From: Saprospiraceae bacterium
Lineage (GTDB): Bacteria > Bacteroidota > Bacteroidia > Chitinophagales > Saprospiraceae
Direction of reading: 5' to 3'
DNA: 64,000 nucleotides
Assembly: GCA_013360405.1 (NCBI GenBank)
Contig: JABWBR010000007.1
Span: forward strand, 1 to 64,000
Of this stretch, positions 8,665-16,885 are shown one piece after another. The translations under genes were made by a program, and so were the position numbers. Below the pieces are notes generated by a model. It searched no databases. It saw only the letters and a program-made list of their open reading frames with translations, and had not been told where the DNA came from. Position 1 is the stretch's first letter. Each line of letters opens with the position of its first letter.

Positions 8665-9486
8665 ATGCCTGCAGGACTATTATCCTTACCTTTTATCCTC
8701 TTATCGGCCGTATGGCTATACCTGGCCTGGGAAGTAGACGGGGCATATGCCACCTACCTGATCCCCAACGTGATCATTCTGGCGTTGCTGTACACATTTA
8801 GCCCGCAAATCAACTGGTGGTGGTACCGCCGCTACCCGCCTGAGCCCCCTAAGGTGTTGTGGCCTTTGCTGGAGCGTTTCGCATTTTACAGCACACTATC
8901 GCCCGAAGAAAAACAACGCTTCAGGCAGCGGGTAGCGCTATTCAATATGTCGCAGGAGTTTATGCCGCAGGGCGTCGAAGCAGTGCCCGATGATCTCAAA
9001 TTGGTGATCGGCGGCTGCGCCGTACAACTCACTTTTTACCAGGAGGATTTTTTATTTCCAAAATTTGAAAATATCGTATTGTATCCCAAGCCGTTCCCTA
9101 CGCCCCAATACCCTACCCAATTTCACACCTCTGAAATTTATGAAGAAGACGGCGTAGTGCTTTTATCCGCCGAACCCCTCATGCGTGCGCTGATGGAACC
9201 CCGGCAGTATTACCAGATCGGCCTGCACGAATACGCTAAGGTTTTCCGCCTGAAATACCCCGACCTGGACTGGCCCGATTTACCCGCCGATACTTGGGAA
9301 TTACTGCAAGGAGTCAGCGGTTTTAGCAAAGAAGCTATCCACAAGTATATCAACCTGGAGGAGGTGGAGTTATTTCCGGTAAGCGTATCCCTGTTTTTTA
9401 CGTTTCCCGATCGCTTTCGCGAATTATTACCCGGCTTATACGAAAGTTATGCCGGTATTTTTGGTTGGACAAAATCCGTTTCCTGA
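8665..9486 (+). CDS. MtfA/M90-like protein with degenerate zinc site
   Basis: Two N-terminal membrane segments (about 5-22 and 31-48) precede a domain resembling MtfA (Mlc titration factor, peptidase family M90): RFAFYSTLSPEEKQRFRQRV near 71, then IVLYPKPF, and a C-terminal VELFPVSVSLFF segment like the family's glutamate helix. The zinc motif HExxH appears here as HEYAK (188-192), so the second zinc histidine is lysine. It is therefore probably not a normal metallopeptidase. Remote homology is judged by eye. It is followed after 3 nt by the SDR gene. Confidence 0.55.
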   Translation: MPAGLLSLPFILLSAVWLYLAWEVDGAYATYLIPNVIILALLYTFSPQINWWWYRRYPPEPPKVLWPLLERFAFYSTLSPEEKQRFRQRVALFNMSQEFMPQGVEAVPDDLKLVIGGCAVQLTFYQEDFLFPKFENIVLYPKPFPTPQYPTQFHTSEIYEEDGVVLLSAEPLMRALMEPRQYYQIGLHEYAKVFRLKYPDLDWPDLPADTWELLQGVSGFSKEAIHKYINLEEVELFPVSVSLFFTFPDRFRELLPGLYESYAGIFGWTKSVS

Positions 9487-9489
9487 TTT

Positions 9490-10278
9490 ATGGTAGCTAT
9501 CGTAACCGGCGCTGCAAGCGGTATCGGCAAACACTTCGCCGGCGAACTGGCCGCCCGCGGCTTTCAACTCGTCCTGGCCGATGTCAATGAAGAAGGACTG
9601 GCAGCTGCATTTACCCCACAAAGCAATACCCTGCTTTTTCACCTGGACGTGCGCCGCGCCGACCAGTGGACGGAGCTGATAGCCGCCGCTTTGCAGCGAT
9701 TCGGCCGTATCGACTACCTGTTTAACATAGCAGGAATCATTCAGCCCGGGTTTATCTTCGAAACAGCCGTTGAATCGATTGACCGCCATATCGATATCAA
9801 TGCCAAAGGAGTGATGTACGGCACGAAATTGGTGAGCGAGGTGATGGTTAAGCAGCGCTCCGGTCACATTGTCAATATCGCTTCACTGGCAGGTGTGGCG
9901 CCCATCAAAGGCATCAGTATTTATTCCGCCTCAAAATATGCCGTCCGCGGCTTCTCACTGGCCGCCGGCTACGAGTTGCGCCCTCACGGCGTATTCGTCA
10001 CGGTGGTCTGCCCCGATCTCGTAGATACCCCCATGCTCGACCTGCAACTCAATTATCCCAGGGAAGCCGCTCTTACCTTTTCCGGGCCTAAACGCACACT
10101 GCAGGTAAGCGATATTTCCCGCGTGTTGTGGCGCGTGATGAGAGACAAACCCCTGGAGGTGATGTTTCCAGCTTCCCGCGGCTGGATGGCCCGCCTGGGC
10201 AACCTGCTACCCACCCTGGCCCAACTGCTCGACGCTCAACTCACGCGCAAAGGACTGCGCCGCGCGGAGTGGCTGTGA
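9490..10278 (+). CDS. SDR family oxidoreductase
   Basis: This is a classical short-chain dehydrogenase of 262 aa. It has the nucleotide-binding motif TGAASGIGK at residues 6-14, the NIAG motif (NIAGIIQPG) near 80, catalytic Ser near 138 and the YSASK pair (YxxxK) near 150. The Asp-containing segment LVLADVNEEG after strand beta-2 favours NAD over NADP. The substrate is unknown. It is coupled to the MtfA-like gene by a 3-nt gap. The C-terminal 60 residues with LPTLAQLLDAQL may be a membrane-associating helix. Confidence 0.9.
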   Translation: MVAIVTGAASGIGKHFAGELAARGFQLVLADVNEEGLAAAFTPQSNTLLFHLDVRRADQWTELIAAALQRFGRIDYLFNIAGIIQPGFIFETAVESIDRHIDINAKGVMYGTKLVSEVMVKQRSGHIVNIASLAGVAPIKGISIYSASKYAVRGFSLAAGYELRPHGVFVTVVCPDLVDTPMLDLQLNYPREAALTFSGPKRTLQVSDISRVLWRVMRDKPLEVMFPASRGWMARLGNLLPTLAQLLDAQLTRKGLRRAEWL

Positions 10279-10315
10279 GGAGAGTGAGGGATAGTGAGAG
10301 GGAGGGAGGGAGAGA
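10279..10315 (+). repeat. G-rich purine tract
   Basis: This purine tract starts right after the SDR stop codon and ends where the 8-bp target duplication of the MITE begins. The run GGGAGGGAGGG lies near its 3' end. It belongs to the same family as the tracts at 3411 and 5763. Confidence 0.6.
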
Positions 10316-10323
10316 TCTTTTGA

Positions 10324-10651
10324 GGGCGCAAACCAAATTGTCGCCCAAAATCTCCACAAGAATCACCACACCCACACCTTAGCCGTTCCAGAGGAACGAT
10401 ATCTTTGTAGAATCACCACGCCCCCGCGTATGCGTTCCGGAGGAACGCTATTCTGGATATTTAGATACCGTTCCTCCGGAACGCATATCGGTTTTCTCCC
10501 TGTTTTTCTATAAAGATAGCATCCCTCCGGGACGCTTGCACGCAGTACAATACTGCGTCAAATCGGCTAAATACAAAGTTATGGAAACCCGATAAGCAAT
10601 AGACTCTCATGATATTAATGTTTCCCAGATGCGACAAAATGGTTTGCGCCC
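10324..10651 (+). mobile_element. MITE-like non-autonomous element with 8-bp target duplication
   Basis: This 328-bp element is bounded by 21-bp terminal inverted repeats that match at 19 positions and begin GGGCGCAAACC. It is flanked by perfect 8-bp direct repeats TCTTTTGA at 10316-10323 and 10652-10659. It has no credible coding frame. Inside are four palindromes of the CGTTCC-nnn-GGAACG type and a TATCTTTG promoter-like box. The same ends occur in the partial IS at 1-99 and the fragment at 47595. It is best read as a non-autonomous derivative mobilised by that IS. Confidence 0.85.
10384..10535. repeat. Four short palindromes inside the MITE
   Basis: Palindromes lie at 10384-10398 (CGTTCC AGA GGAACG), 10432-10448 (GCGTTCC GGA GGAACGC), 10469-10483 (CGTTCC TCC GGAACG) and 10519-10535 (a weaker copy). 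Each is followed or preceded by similar A/T-rich text, so this looks like a tandem, partly inverted array of a REP-like unit. Confidence 0.75.
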
Positions 10652-10668
10652 TCTTTTGATCTGCAAAA

Positions 10669-10708
10669 CAGTCCGATAGTCTCACAGTCCAATAGTCCCA
10701 AAGTCTCC
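10669..10708 (-). repeat. GACTTTGGGACT-type tandem repeat after the permease
   Basis: On the minus strand this starts directly after the permease stop codon and repeats GACT-containing units (GGGACTATT, GGACTGTGA, GACTATCGG). The same style of repeat follows the clpB stop codon at 22488. Confidence 0.5.
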
Positions 10709-12148
10709 CTAAATCTCCTCATCCACATCCCCTTCCATCGGAGCGCGGTGGCGCCAGGCCATGAAAAACGGAATACCACTGAGAATAAGCAGCAAGCCGA
10801 TGCCCGCCTCGCCCGGGCGATTATACAACGTAATGATTACCAGTGCCATGCAGAACAACACAAACAATGCCGGCACCAGCGGATAACCGGGAGTGCGATA
10901 TGTATCCGGGGCGCCGCCTTTGCGCTTGCGAAGGATAAATACGCCATAGGCGCATAAGCCGTAGAAAATAAACGAGGCGAATATGAGCATATCGGTAAGC
11001 TGGTCGAAACTGCCCGAGAGGATCAGCACGGCCGCCCAGAAACCCTGCATAACAAGCGCATTGCCGGGTGTGCGAAAACGGGGATGCACCGTGCCCGCGC
11101 GCTGAAAAAACTCGCCGCGCCGCGCCATAGCGTAATACAGGCGCGCCGCCAGCAATATGGTAGTATTGGTGCAGCCGAACGTAGAAATACAGATCAAGAT
11201 GGCGATCAGCAAAGTGCCGCCGCTGCCCAACACGCGTTCGATCATGGCGATGGCCGCCACTTTGTTTTGCGATTCGTGTACGCTGATCAATTCGTCGACA
11301 GGCATTACATAGAGATAGGCGAAATTGACCGTCACATAGATGGCAATCACCGCCAGCATGCCGAAAAACAAGGCCAGCGGCAGATTGCGGTGCGGGTTTT
11401 TGATCTCCCCACCCAAAAAGGTGAGGGTAATCCAGCCCTCATAAGCCCAGAAAGCGCTCAGCATAGCCGAGAAAAACGCAGCGGTATAACCAAAGGTATT
11501 GCTAAACAATTTAGGAAATTCAACCGTAGATGTGCGCATGTTTTCCCACGAACCCTCCGAAGAAAACAAACCCAGGAAAACCAAAATAATCAGACAAACC
11601 ACCACCGTAGTGGTAGCCCAATGGCTTAAAGTACTGGCATGCCCCAATCCCCGGTAATTGACTGCAGTAAGCGCAGCCACCAGACCTATAGCCAGCGCCT
11701 TTACCCCCAGGTTGGCAAAAGGCGTGATAAAACCAAATATCGACCACTCCGCCAGGGGGCCGCTCAGTTCGGGCAGGGGGGCAATGGCGTTGACCGACTC
11801 GGCGAATACGTAGGCGATTGACGCTACCGATGCCGTGCGGATGACCGCAAAATTGCTCCAGCCATAAAAAAAGGCTATCGACTTGCCGTAAATCTCCCGC
11901 AAAAACACGTACGCCCCACCCGACCCGGCAATTTGCCCGGATACTTCGGCTACCGATAAAGCACCGGCCAGCGAGACAAGGCCTGCCGCGACCCAAGCCA
12001 ATAAGACCCATAACGGCGCCTGCAAGTCGGCAGACATAGGCGCTACCTTCTTGAATACGCCGGAACCGATGATGGAACTAATGACGAGCACGGTGGCCAT
12101 AAACAGGCCGATAGAACGCGAGAGTTTGACGGAGTTGCCTTGCTGCAT
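10709..12148 (-). CDS. APC-family amino acid permease
   Basis: This is an inner-membrane amino acid transporter of 479 aa with about 12 transmembrane helices. The first helix contains SSIIGSGVFKKVAP, the substrate-binding unwound segment of APC transporters. The segments WAYEGWITLTFLGGEIKNPHRNLP near 235 and AYPLVP-like text near 430 resemble the LAT/SLC7 branch. Substrate is not predictable. It lies 57 nt after susD on the same strand, so it may carry amino acids released from material imported by the SusCD pair. Confidence 0.88.
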   Translation of the reverse strand: MQQGNSVKLSRSIGLFMATVLVISSIIGSGVFKKVAPMSADLQAPLWVLLAWVAAGLVSLAGALSVAEVSGQIAGSGGAYVFLREIYGKSIAFFYGWSNFAVIRTASVASIAYVFAESVNAIAPLPELSGPLAEWSIFGFITPFANLGVKALAIGLVAALTAVNYRGLGHASTLSHWATTTVVVCLIILVFLGLFSSEGSWENMRTSTVEFPKLFSNTFGYTAAFFSAMLSAFWAYEGWITLTFLGGEIKNPHRNLPLALFFGMLAVIAIYVTVNFAYLYVMPVDELISVHESQNKVAAIAMIERVLGSGGTLLIAILICISTFGCTNTTILLAARLYYAMARRGEFFQRAGTVHPRFRTPGNALVMQGFWAAVLILSGSFDQLTDMLIFASFIFYGLCAYGVFILRKRKGGAPDTYRTPGYPLVPALFVLFCMALVIITLYNRPGEAGIGLLLILSGIPFFMAWRHRAPMEGDVDEEI

Positions 12149-12205
12149 GGGTTTCAGGTGTTCGTTTATTACGACAAGGTATTAATATTTGCGACTGTTG
12201 CACCC

Positions 12206-13576
12206 CTAATACCCCGGATTTTGAACAATCACGCCTCCTGTCGCAATAATCTCGTGCAAAGGTATGGGCAATACCGCCTTAAAATCATCACCCAAAACCT
12301 CGGCAGCACGGCCGGTGCGGGCCAGGTCAAAATAGATATGCCCCTCGAAATTGAGCTCGGCGCGGCGCTCGTCGAAGACGGCCTGCTGAAATTCGGCTTC
12401 GTCAGCCGGGTTGACAGCGACCAGGCCGCGCTGCGCACGAAGCGCGTTGAGATCAGCCAGGCCGCCGCCGGCCAGTCCCAGGGCTTCCGCCCGGATGAGG
12501 TACACTTCCGCCAGACGAATGATGTACGCCGGATTGTCTTTGCTGTCCTCTCCCCTGTATTTTTCAGTGCGACCGCTGCCGTCGGAGGTGATGCTGGCGT
12601 CGTTGTTTTCCAGACTGTAATCGAGCATTGTTGCACGAATGTCGCCAGGACTTCCGGTGAAAAAATTATGGAGCGTAGCGCTTGCCATAAAGGTGAGCTC
12701 GGTGCGCAACGCATCGGGGCGGCTATAGGTAAGCGAGTTATAACTACTCCGGTTTTGATTGTCAAAAAACAATTCAAAAATGCTTTCCGAGGTTTGTCGC
12801 AGGGAATAGATATTGGCAAATTTATCGACAGGTAAAAAAGCAAATTCGTTGTTGTCGATGATGGCGGAGGCGTGAGCCGCCGCAGCGCCATAGGCTTTTC
12901 TGTACAACGACACCCTGGCCAGCAGAGCTTCCACCGTGGCGGAATTGACGTATTTCGCGTTGCGGTCCGACTGGTCTACCAATGGCAAGGCAGCCTCCAA
13001 TTCGGCCACTATAAAATCATAAGACTGCTTGACCGTGGCTCGCGCTACCTTGTCGTCCACGCTTTGTACCGTGGTAATTACCGGAATGCCAAGTGCCGAG
13101 TTTTCATCCCAGTGATACCCGAAATAGCGCAGCAGGTCGAAATGAGCCATGGCGCGGATAGCGCGGGCCTGTCCTTCGATTTGACCGGCCCTGTCGCTGT
13201 CGAGATCATCGATGTCGGGCAGGGCGCCGAGCAGGTAGTTGCAATTGGCGATGGTGCGATATATAGCAGACCAGAGGTTTTCCACGTATAAATTCGAAGA
13301 AGTCACTGCTTTGCCGCCGATTTCATCGAGCAGCGGATTGTCGAAGCCGCCGGTGGTACAGTTGTCGCCCAGGGCATCGGCGATAAGTAAATAATTGCCG
13401 CCGTAATAATTTTCGTTTTGCATCGAACTATATAACCCGGTGAGCGCATTTTCGGCGTCGCCGGAAGTAGTGATGGCATTTTCGGCGTCGATATCGTTGG
13501 GCGATGTTACTTCCAGAAAATCACACGCTGAAAAAAGCAATGCAATTGGAAGAATATATATAAAAGCGATTTTCAT
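12206..13576 (-). CDS. RagB/SusD family outer-membrane lipoprotein
   Basis: This is the substrate-binding lid of a SusCD transporter, 456 aa. The signal peptide ends in a lipobox (LFSAC, Cys18) followed by DFLEVTSPNDI, typical for SusD. TPR-like helices and the C-terminal AEVYLIRAEALGLAGG and FDERRAELNFEGHIYFDLARTG segments are diagnostic. It is shorter than polysaccharide SusD proteins and no glycoside hydrolase is nearby, so a peptide or other ligand is possible. It follows susC by 27 nt. Confidence 0.95.
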   Translation of the reverse strand: MKIAFIYILPIALLFSACDFLEVTSPNDIDAENAITTSGDAENALTGLYSSMQNENYYGGNYLLIADALGDNCTTGGFDNPLLDEIGGKAVTSSNLYVENLWSAIYRTIANCNYLLGALPDIDDLDSDRAGQIEGQARAIRAMAHFDLLRYFGYHWDENSALGIPVITTVQSVDDKVARATVKQSYDFIVAELEAALPLVDQSDRNAKYVNSATVEALLARVSLYRKAYGAAAAHASAIIDNNEFAFLPVDKFANIYSLRQTSESIFELFFDNQNRSSYNSLTYSRPDALRTELTFMASATLHNFFTGSPGDIRATMLDYSLENNDASITSDGSGRTEKYRGEDSKDNPAYIIRLAEVYLIRAEALGLAGGGLADLNALRAQRGLVAVNPADEAEFQQAVFDERRAELNFEGHIYFDLARTGRAAEVLGDDFKAVLPIPLHEIIATGGVIVQNPGY

Positions 13577-13603
13577 TTTTATTGAATTTTAAAAATAAAA
13601 AAA

Positions 13604-16600
13604 TTACAACCCCAGGTTTAATCCAATCAAAAAAGTACGCGCTTGCGGATAAGCGCCGTAATCAACTCCCGCCGTGCGTTCGTCGATACCACCGGTGGAG
13701 CTCACCTCGGGGTCGAAACCTTTGTATTTAGAAAATACATACGCATTTTGCACTTCGGCATACACGCGCAGGCGCGAGGCCCATTTCATTTTACCAAAAT
13801 CATACCCCAGGGTAATATTTTGAATGCGCACAAAAGAACCGTCTTCCAAAAACTGGGTAGAGCCTTCGTAATAATTGGGATTAATAAAAGAAGCGCGGGG
13901 ATATTCCGCGTTGTCGCCGGGTTGCCGCCAGCGATCGAGTACATTGGCCGAGTTATTCGCATATACCGAAAAAAGGCCGCCGTCGTTGCTGTAGCCCAAG
14001 TTTTCGTAGGTGGGCCGGATGAGGTTGTAGACTTCATTGCCAAACGAATACCGTATAAACACGCTGAGATCCAAGCGCCCCAAAGAAAAACTGTTGGTCA
14101 GGCCGCCGAAGCCGTCGGGCAATGCCTTTCCGATAATCTGGCTGTCGTTGCTGTCTATTTCGCCGTTGCCGTCGAGGTCTTCGTATTGGGCATCGCCAGT
14201 TTCGGGATCGTAGCCCAGGTATTTTACGCCCCAAAAAGTGCCTACCGGTTGGCCCACTTTTAGAATATGCGTAGGCGCCAGGTCGCTGTATGCGCTCAAT
14301 AACACATCGTCGGTAGAAAGTTTGACAATTTCATTTTTCACGTAAGTGAAATTAAAATTGAGCGCCCATTTAAAGTTTTTATTTTTAATGGGTGTAGTAT
14401 TTAAATTAAATTCCACACCCGTATTTTGAATTTCGCCGCTATTGCGCGTTACGGTGGCAAAACCGGTAGTACCTGGCACAATATCTTCGCTCAATAAATC
14501 GGTTTTATTCGATTTAAAAAAGTCGATTGAACCGTTGAATTTTCCTTTTGCAATTTCATAATCTATACCCACGTTTAGCATTTTATTGCTCTGCCAGGTG
14601 AGGTTGGGGTCGGCAATATTGCGCAGGATGATGCCGGCCTGGCCGTCATACCGGGAGGGGCCGTAAAAAATCGTATTTTGAAAATCGCCGATTTCCTGGT
14701 CGCCGGTGAGGCCGTAGCTTACGCGCAATTTGAGCGCGGAAAATACCTTGTCAGAGAAAAATCCCTCTTCGTCCAATCGCCAGGCCAGCGATACCGAAGG
14801 AAAATAGCCGTAGCGATTATTTTTGGAAAAACGCGACGAGCCGTCGGCGCGCACCGAAGCGGTGATGAGGTATCGGTTTTTGAGCGCGTAATTGACGCGG
14901 CCCAGGTACGACAGCAGTGCAAAAGAGGCGCCGGTAGAGCTGGCCGAGACGATATTGGCCGCGCTGGAGATGTTTTCGAGGCCGCTGCCGGGAAATCCCT
15001 GTCCCACTGCTGCCGAGCGCTCCGACGCGCTGCGTTGGGCCGTGATGCCGCCCAGCACCGTGAAATCGCTTTCGCCGACCGTTTTCTGCCAGGTCAGCGT
15101 ATTTTCGTTGAGCCAGGTAAGTCCGTTGAAGTTGGCTTCGAGGGCTTCACCGCCTACGGCTTCCGCGTCGGCGGTGATGGGCGAGAGAAACTGCTTGTCG
15201 GCCAACTGCGTGTAATCGACTGAAAACGAAGTGCGCAATTTCAGCGCATTAGCCAGTTCGTATTCGGCAAAAGCCGAGCCGATGAGGCGGTAAATATTGG
15301 TAAACGCCCTGATCTCTTTAGCGGATTTGACGGGGTTGTCCGACAGCCAGCTCACCTGGTAGTCTTCGAAAGCGGCATAATCGCCATTTTCGTCGTACAC
15401 CGGCATTAGCGGCGAGGCGCCGAGCGCATTGGTAATCGTGCCGGTATAGGTATTGTCGTTGAAACTGCGGCGGTTGCGCGAATAAGAGGTCGCAATACTG
15501 GTACCGATTTTCAGCCGTTTATTCACCTCGTGGTCGAGGTTCATGCGGTAATTAAATCGTTTATAAAAACTCTCGATAATAACGCCTTGCTGATCGAAAA
15601 AACCCGAGCTGATAAAAAAGCGGGTACGATCGGTGCCGCCCTGCAGCGACAGCTCGTAATTGCTGATCGGCACGTTGCGCAGCACCTCGTCGAGCCATAC
15701 CGTATTCGTGCCGTCGAGGTTGAAATTTTCGAGCGGGTCGGTGAGCACCGAGGGGTCGAAATCCTCGCCAAAAACCGTATTGTCGGCGTTGTAGGCGGCC
15801 AGGTCGTTGCGGCGGGCTTCTTCCACCAGTTCGACAAATTGCTCGGAACTGAGAAAATCGATATTGCGGGCGGTCTGCTGTACGCCGGTATAATAATTAA
15901 AATTGATATCGGTTTTGCCTTCCTTGCCGCGTTTGGTAGTGATCAGGATGACGCCGTTGGCGGCGCGCGCGCCGTAGATGGCGGCGGCCGAGGCATCTTT
16001 AAGTACCTCGATACTTTCGATGTCGTTAGGGTTGATATCGGAAATCGAGCTGAGGTTTTGACCGTTGCCTACCACGTTGCGGTCGGTGTCAAACGACGAG
16101 GATAACGCCGAGTTGCTTTCACTGATCATGGGCACGCCGTCGACTACATATAGCGGATTGTTACTACCCCGTACGGTGATCAGCAGCCCTGCGCCGGGCG
16201 TACCCGAGGGCGATATCACATTGAGGCCCGACACCCTGCCCTGTATGCTGCTTGCGAGGTTTGACACCGGCTGGTCTTTAAATTCCTCGTTTTTGATAGA
16301 AGAAATAGCGCCGGTCACCTGGCTTTTTCGCTGCACGCCGTAGCCCACTACCACGAGTTCCTGTAGTTGCTGCGCGCTCGATTCGAGGCGCACGGTCAGG
16401 GTAACATTGCCGTTGTAGGCTACGTCCTGCGGCACGTACCCCACATAAGAAAACCGGATCGAGCCGTTTGACTGGTTGGTACTGATCTTAAAAAAGCCGT
16501 TTTCGTCTGTAATGGTGCCTTGTGTAGCGTCTACCAATTGCACCGTCACGCCGATGAGCGTTTCGCCGGTGGCGGCGTCGGTCACCGTGCCTTGAACGCT

Positions 16601-16687
16601 TATAGTTTGCCCTTCGGCAGCGCCGGGCAGCGCCAAAACTGCCCCCAGGAGCAGGGCAAAAAGGCAGAGTTGTTGGCAATATCGCAT
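13604..16687 (-). CDS. SusC/RagA family TonB-linked outer-membrane protein
   Basis: This is the TonB-dependent barrel of a SusCD nutrient importer, 1027 aa. A signal peptide (1-26) is followed by a carboxypeptidase-D-like beta-sandwich (VQGTVTDAATGETLIGVTV) at about 30-110. The plug domain has LQELVVVGYGVQRKSQVTGA near 112, YVVDGVPMI near 180 and SIEVLKDASAAAIYGARAANG near 225. The remaining residues form the barrel and end in an aromatic-rich strand. It is first in a susC-susD-permease cluster. The ligand is unknown. Confidence 0.96.
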   Translation of the reverse strand: MRYCQQLCLFALLLGAVLALPGAAEGQTISVQGTVTDAATGETLIGVTVQLVDATQGTITDENGFFKISTNQSNGSIRFSYVGYVPQDVAYNGNVTLTVRLESSAQQLQELVVVGYGVQRKSQVTGAISSIKNEEFKDQPVSNLASSIQGRVSGLNVISPSGTPGAGLLITVRGSNNPLYVVDGVPMISESNSALSSSFDTDRNVVGNGQNLSSISDINPNDIESIEVLKDASAAAIYGARAANGVILITTKRGKEGKTDINFNYYTGVQQTARNIDFLSSEQFVELVEEARRNDLAAYNADNTVFGEDFDPSVLTDPLENFNLDGTNTVWLDEVLRNVPISNYELSLQGGTDRTRFFISSGFFDQQGVIIESFYKRFNYRMNLDHEVNKRLKIGTSIATSYSRNRRSFNDNTYTGTITNALGASPLMPVYDENGDYAAFEDYQVSWLSDNPVKSAKEIRAFTNIYRLIGSAFAEYELANALKLRTSFSVDYTQLADKQFLSPITADAEAVGGEALEANFNGLTWLNENTLTWQKTVGESDFTVLGGITAQRSASERSAAVGQGFPGSGLENISSAANIVSASSTGASFALLSYLGRVNYALKNRYLITASVRADGSSRFSKNNRYGYFPSVSLAWRLDEEGFFSDKVFSALKLRVSYGLTGDQEIGDFQNTIFYGPSRYDGQAGIILRNIADPNLTWQSNKMLNVGIDYEIAKGKFNGSIDFFKSNKTDLLSEDIVPGTTGFATVTRNSGEIQNTGVEFNLNTTPIKNKNFKWALNFNFTYVKNEIVKLSTDDVLLSAYSDLAPTHILKVGQPVGTFWGVKYLGYDPETGDAQYEDLDGNGEIDSNDSQIIGKALPDGFGGLTNSFSLGRLDLSVFIRYSFGNEVYNLIRPTYENLGYSNDGGLFSVYANNSANVLDRWRQPGDNAEYPRASFINPNYYEGSTQFLEDGSFVRIQNITLGYDFGKMKWASRLRVYAEVQNAYVFSKYKGFDPEVSSTGGIDERTAGVDYGAYPQARTFLIGLNLGL

Positions 16688-16810
16688 GGTCAGTCGCTTT
16701 GAGTTGTTATTGAGGTCATAAAGCTAATATGTTCGGGGGATTATTGCATAGGGAAGGGGCGGGGAAATGTTCTCTGTTGTCTGTTGTCTGTTATCTGGTA
16801 TCGGTTTTTA

Positions 16811-16818
16811 TATCTTTG
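16811..16818 (+). promoter_or_regulatory. Possible -7 box for the ClC gene
   Basis: TATCTTTG matches TAnnTTTG. A spaced -33 TTTG is not evident. Transcription from here would start near 16825, which excludes an upstream ATG at 16784 and favours the ATG at 16886. Confidence 0.4.
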
Positions 16819-16837
16819 CATACATAGGATGGTAAAC

Positions 16838-16851
16838 GGTAAACGTTTACC
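16838..16851. promoter_or_regulatory. 14-bp perfect palindrome, possible operator
   Basis: GGTAAACGTTTACC is a perfect palindrome, preceded by a direct half-site GGTAAACG at 16831-16838. Its core resembles LacI-family operators. It lies between the predicted transcription start and the ClC start codon, where a repressor could act. No matching regulator is in the window. Confidence 0.35.
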
Positions 16852-16885
16852 CAACAAACCGACAACCGACAACAGAGAACCGACA

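Larger units (their letters stand above)
16771..16878. repeat. Inverted repeat around the ClC promoter region
   Basis: The left arm 16771-16792 (TCTCTGTTGTCTGTTGTC...) and right arm 16857-16878 are inverted complements at 20 of 22 positions. The arms enclose a -7-like box and a 14-bp palindrome. Similar text (GTTGTCGGTTGTGGG) recurs at the right end of the window near 63906. Confidence 0.7.

Noticed and set aside
10461-10685. 74-codon minus-strand frame in the MITE
   Set aside because: It runs across the palindromes and out past the right inverted repeat and target duplication, so it is chance.
11084-11629. 181-codon plus-strand frame
   Set aside because: Antisense to the APC permease; composition is Arg/Gln/His-rich as expected of a shadow frame.
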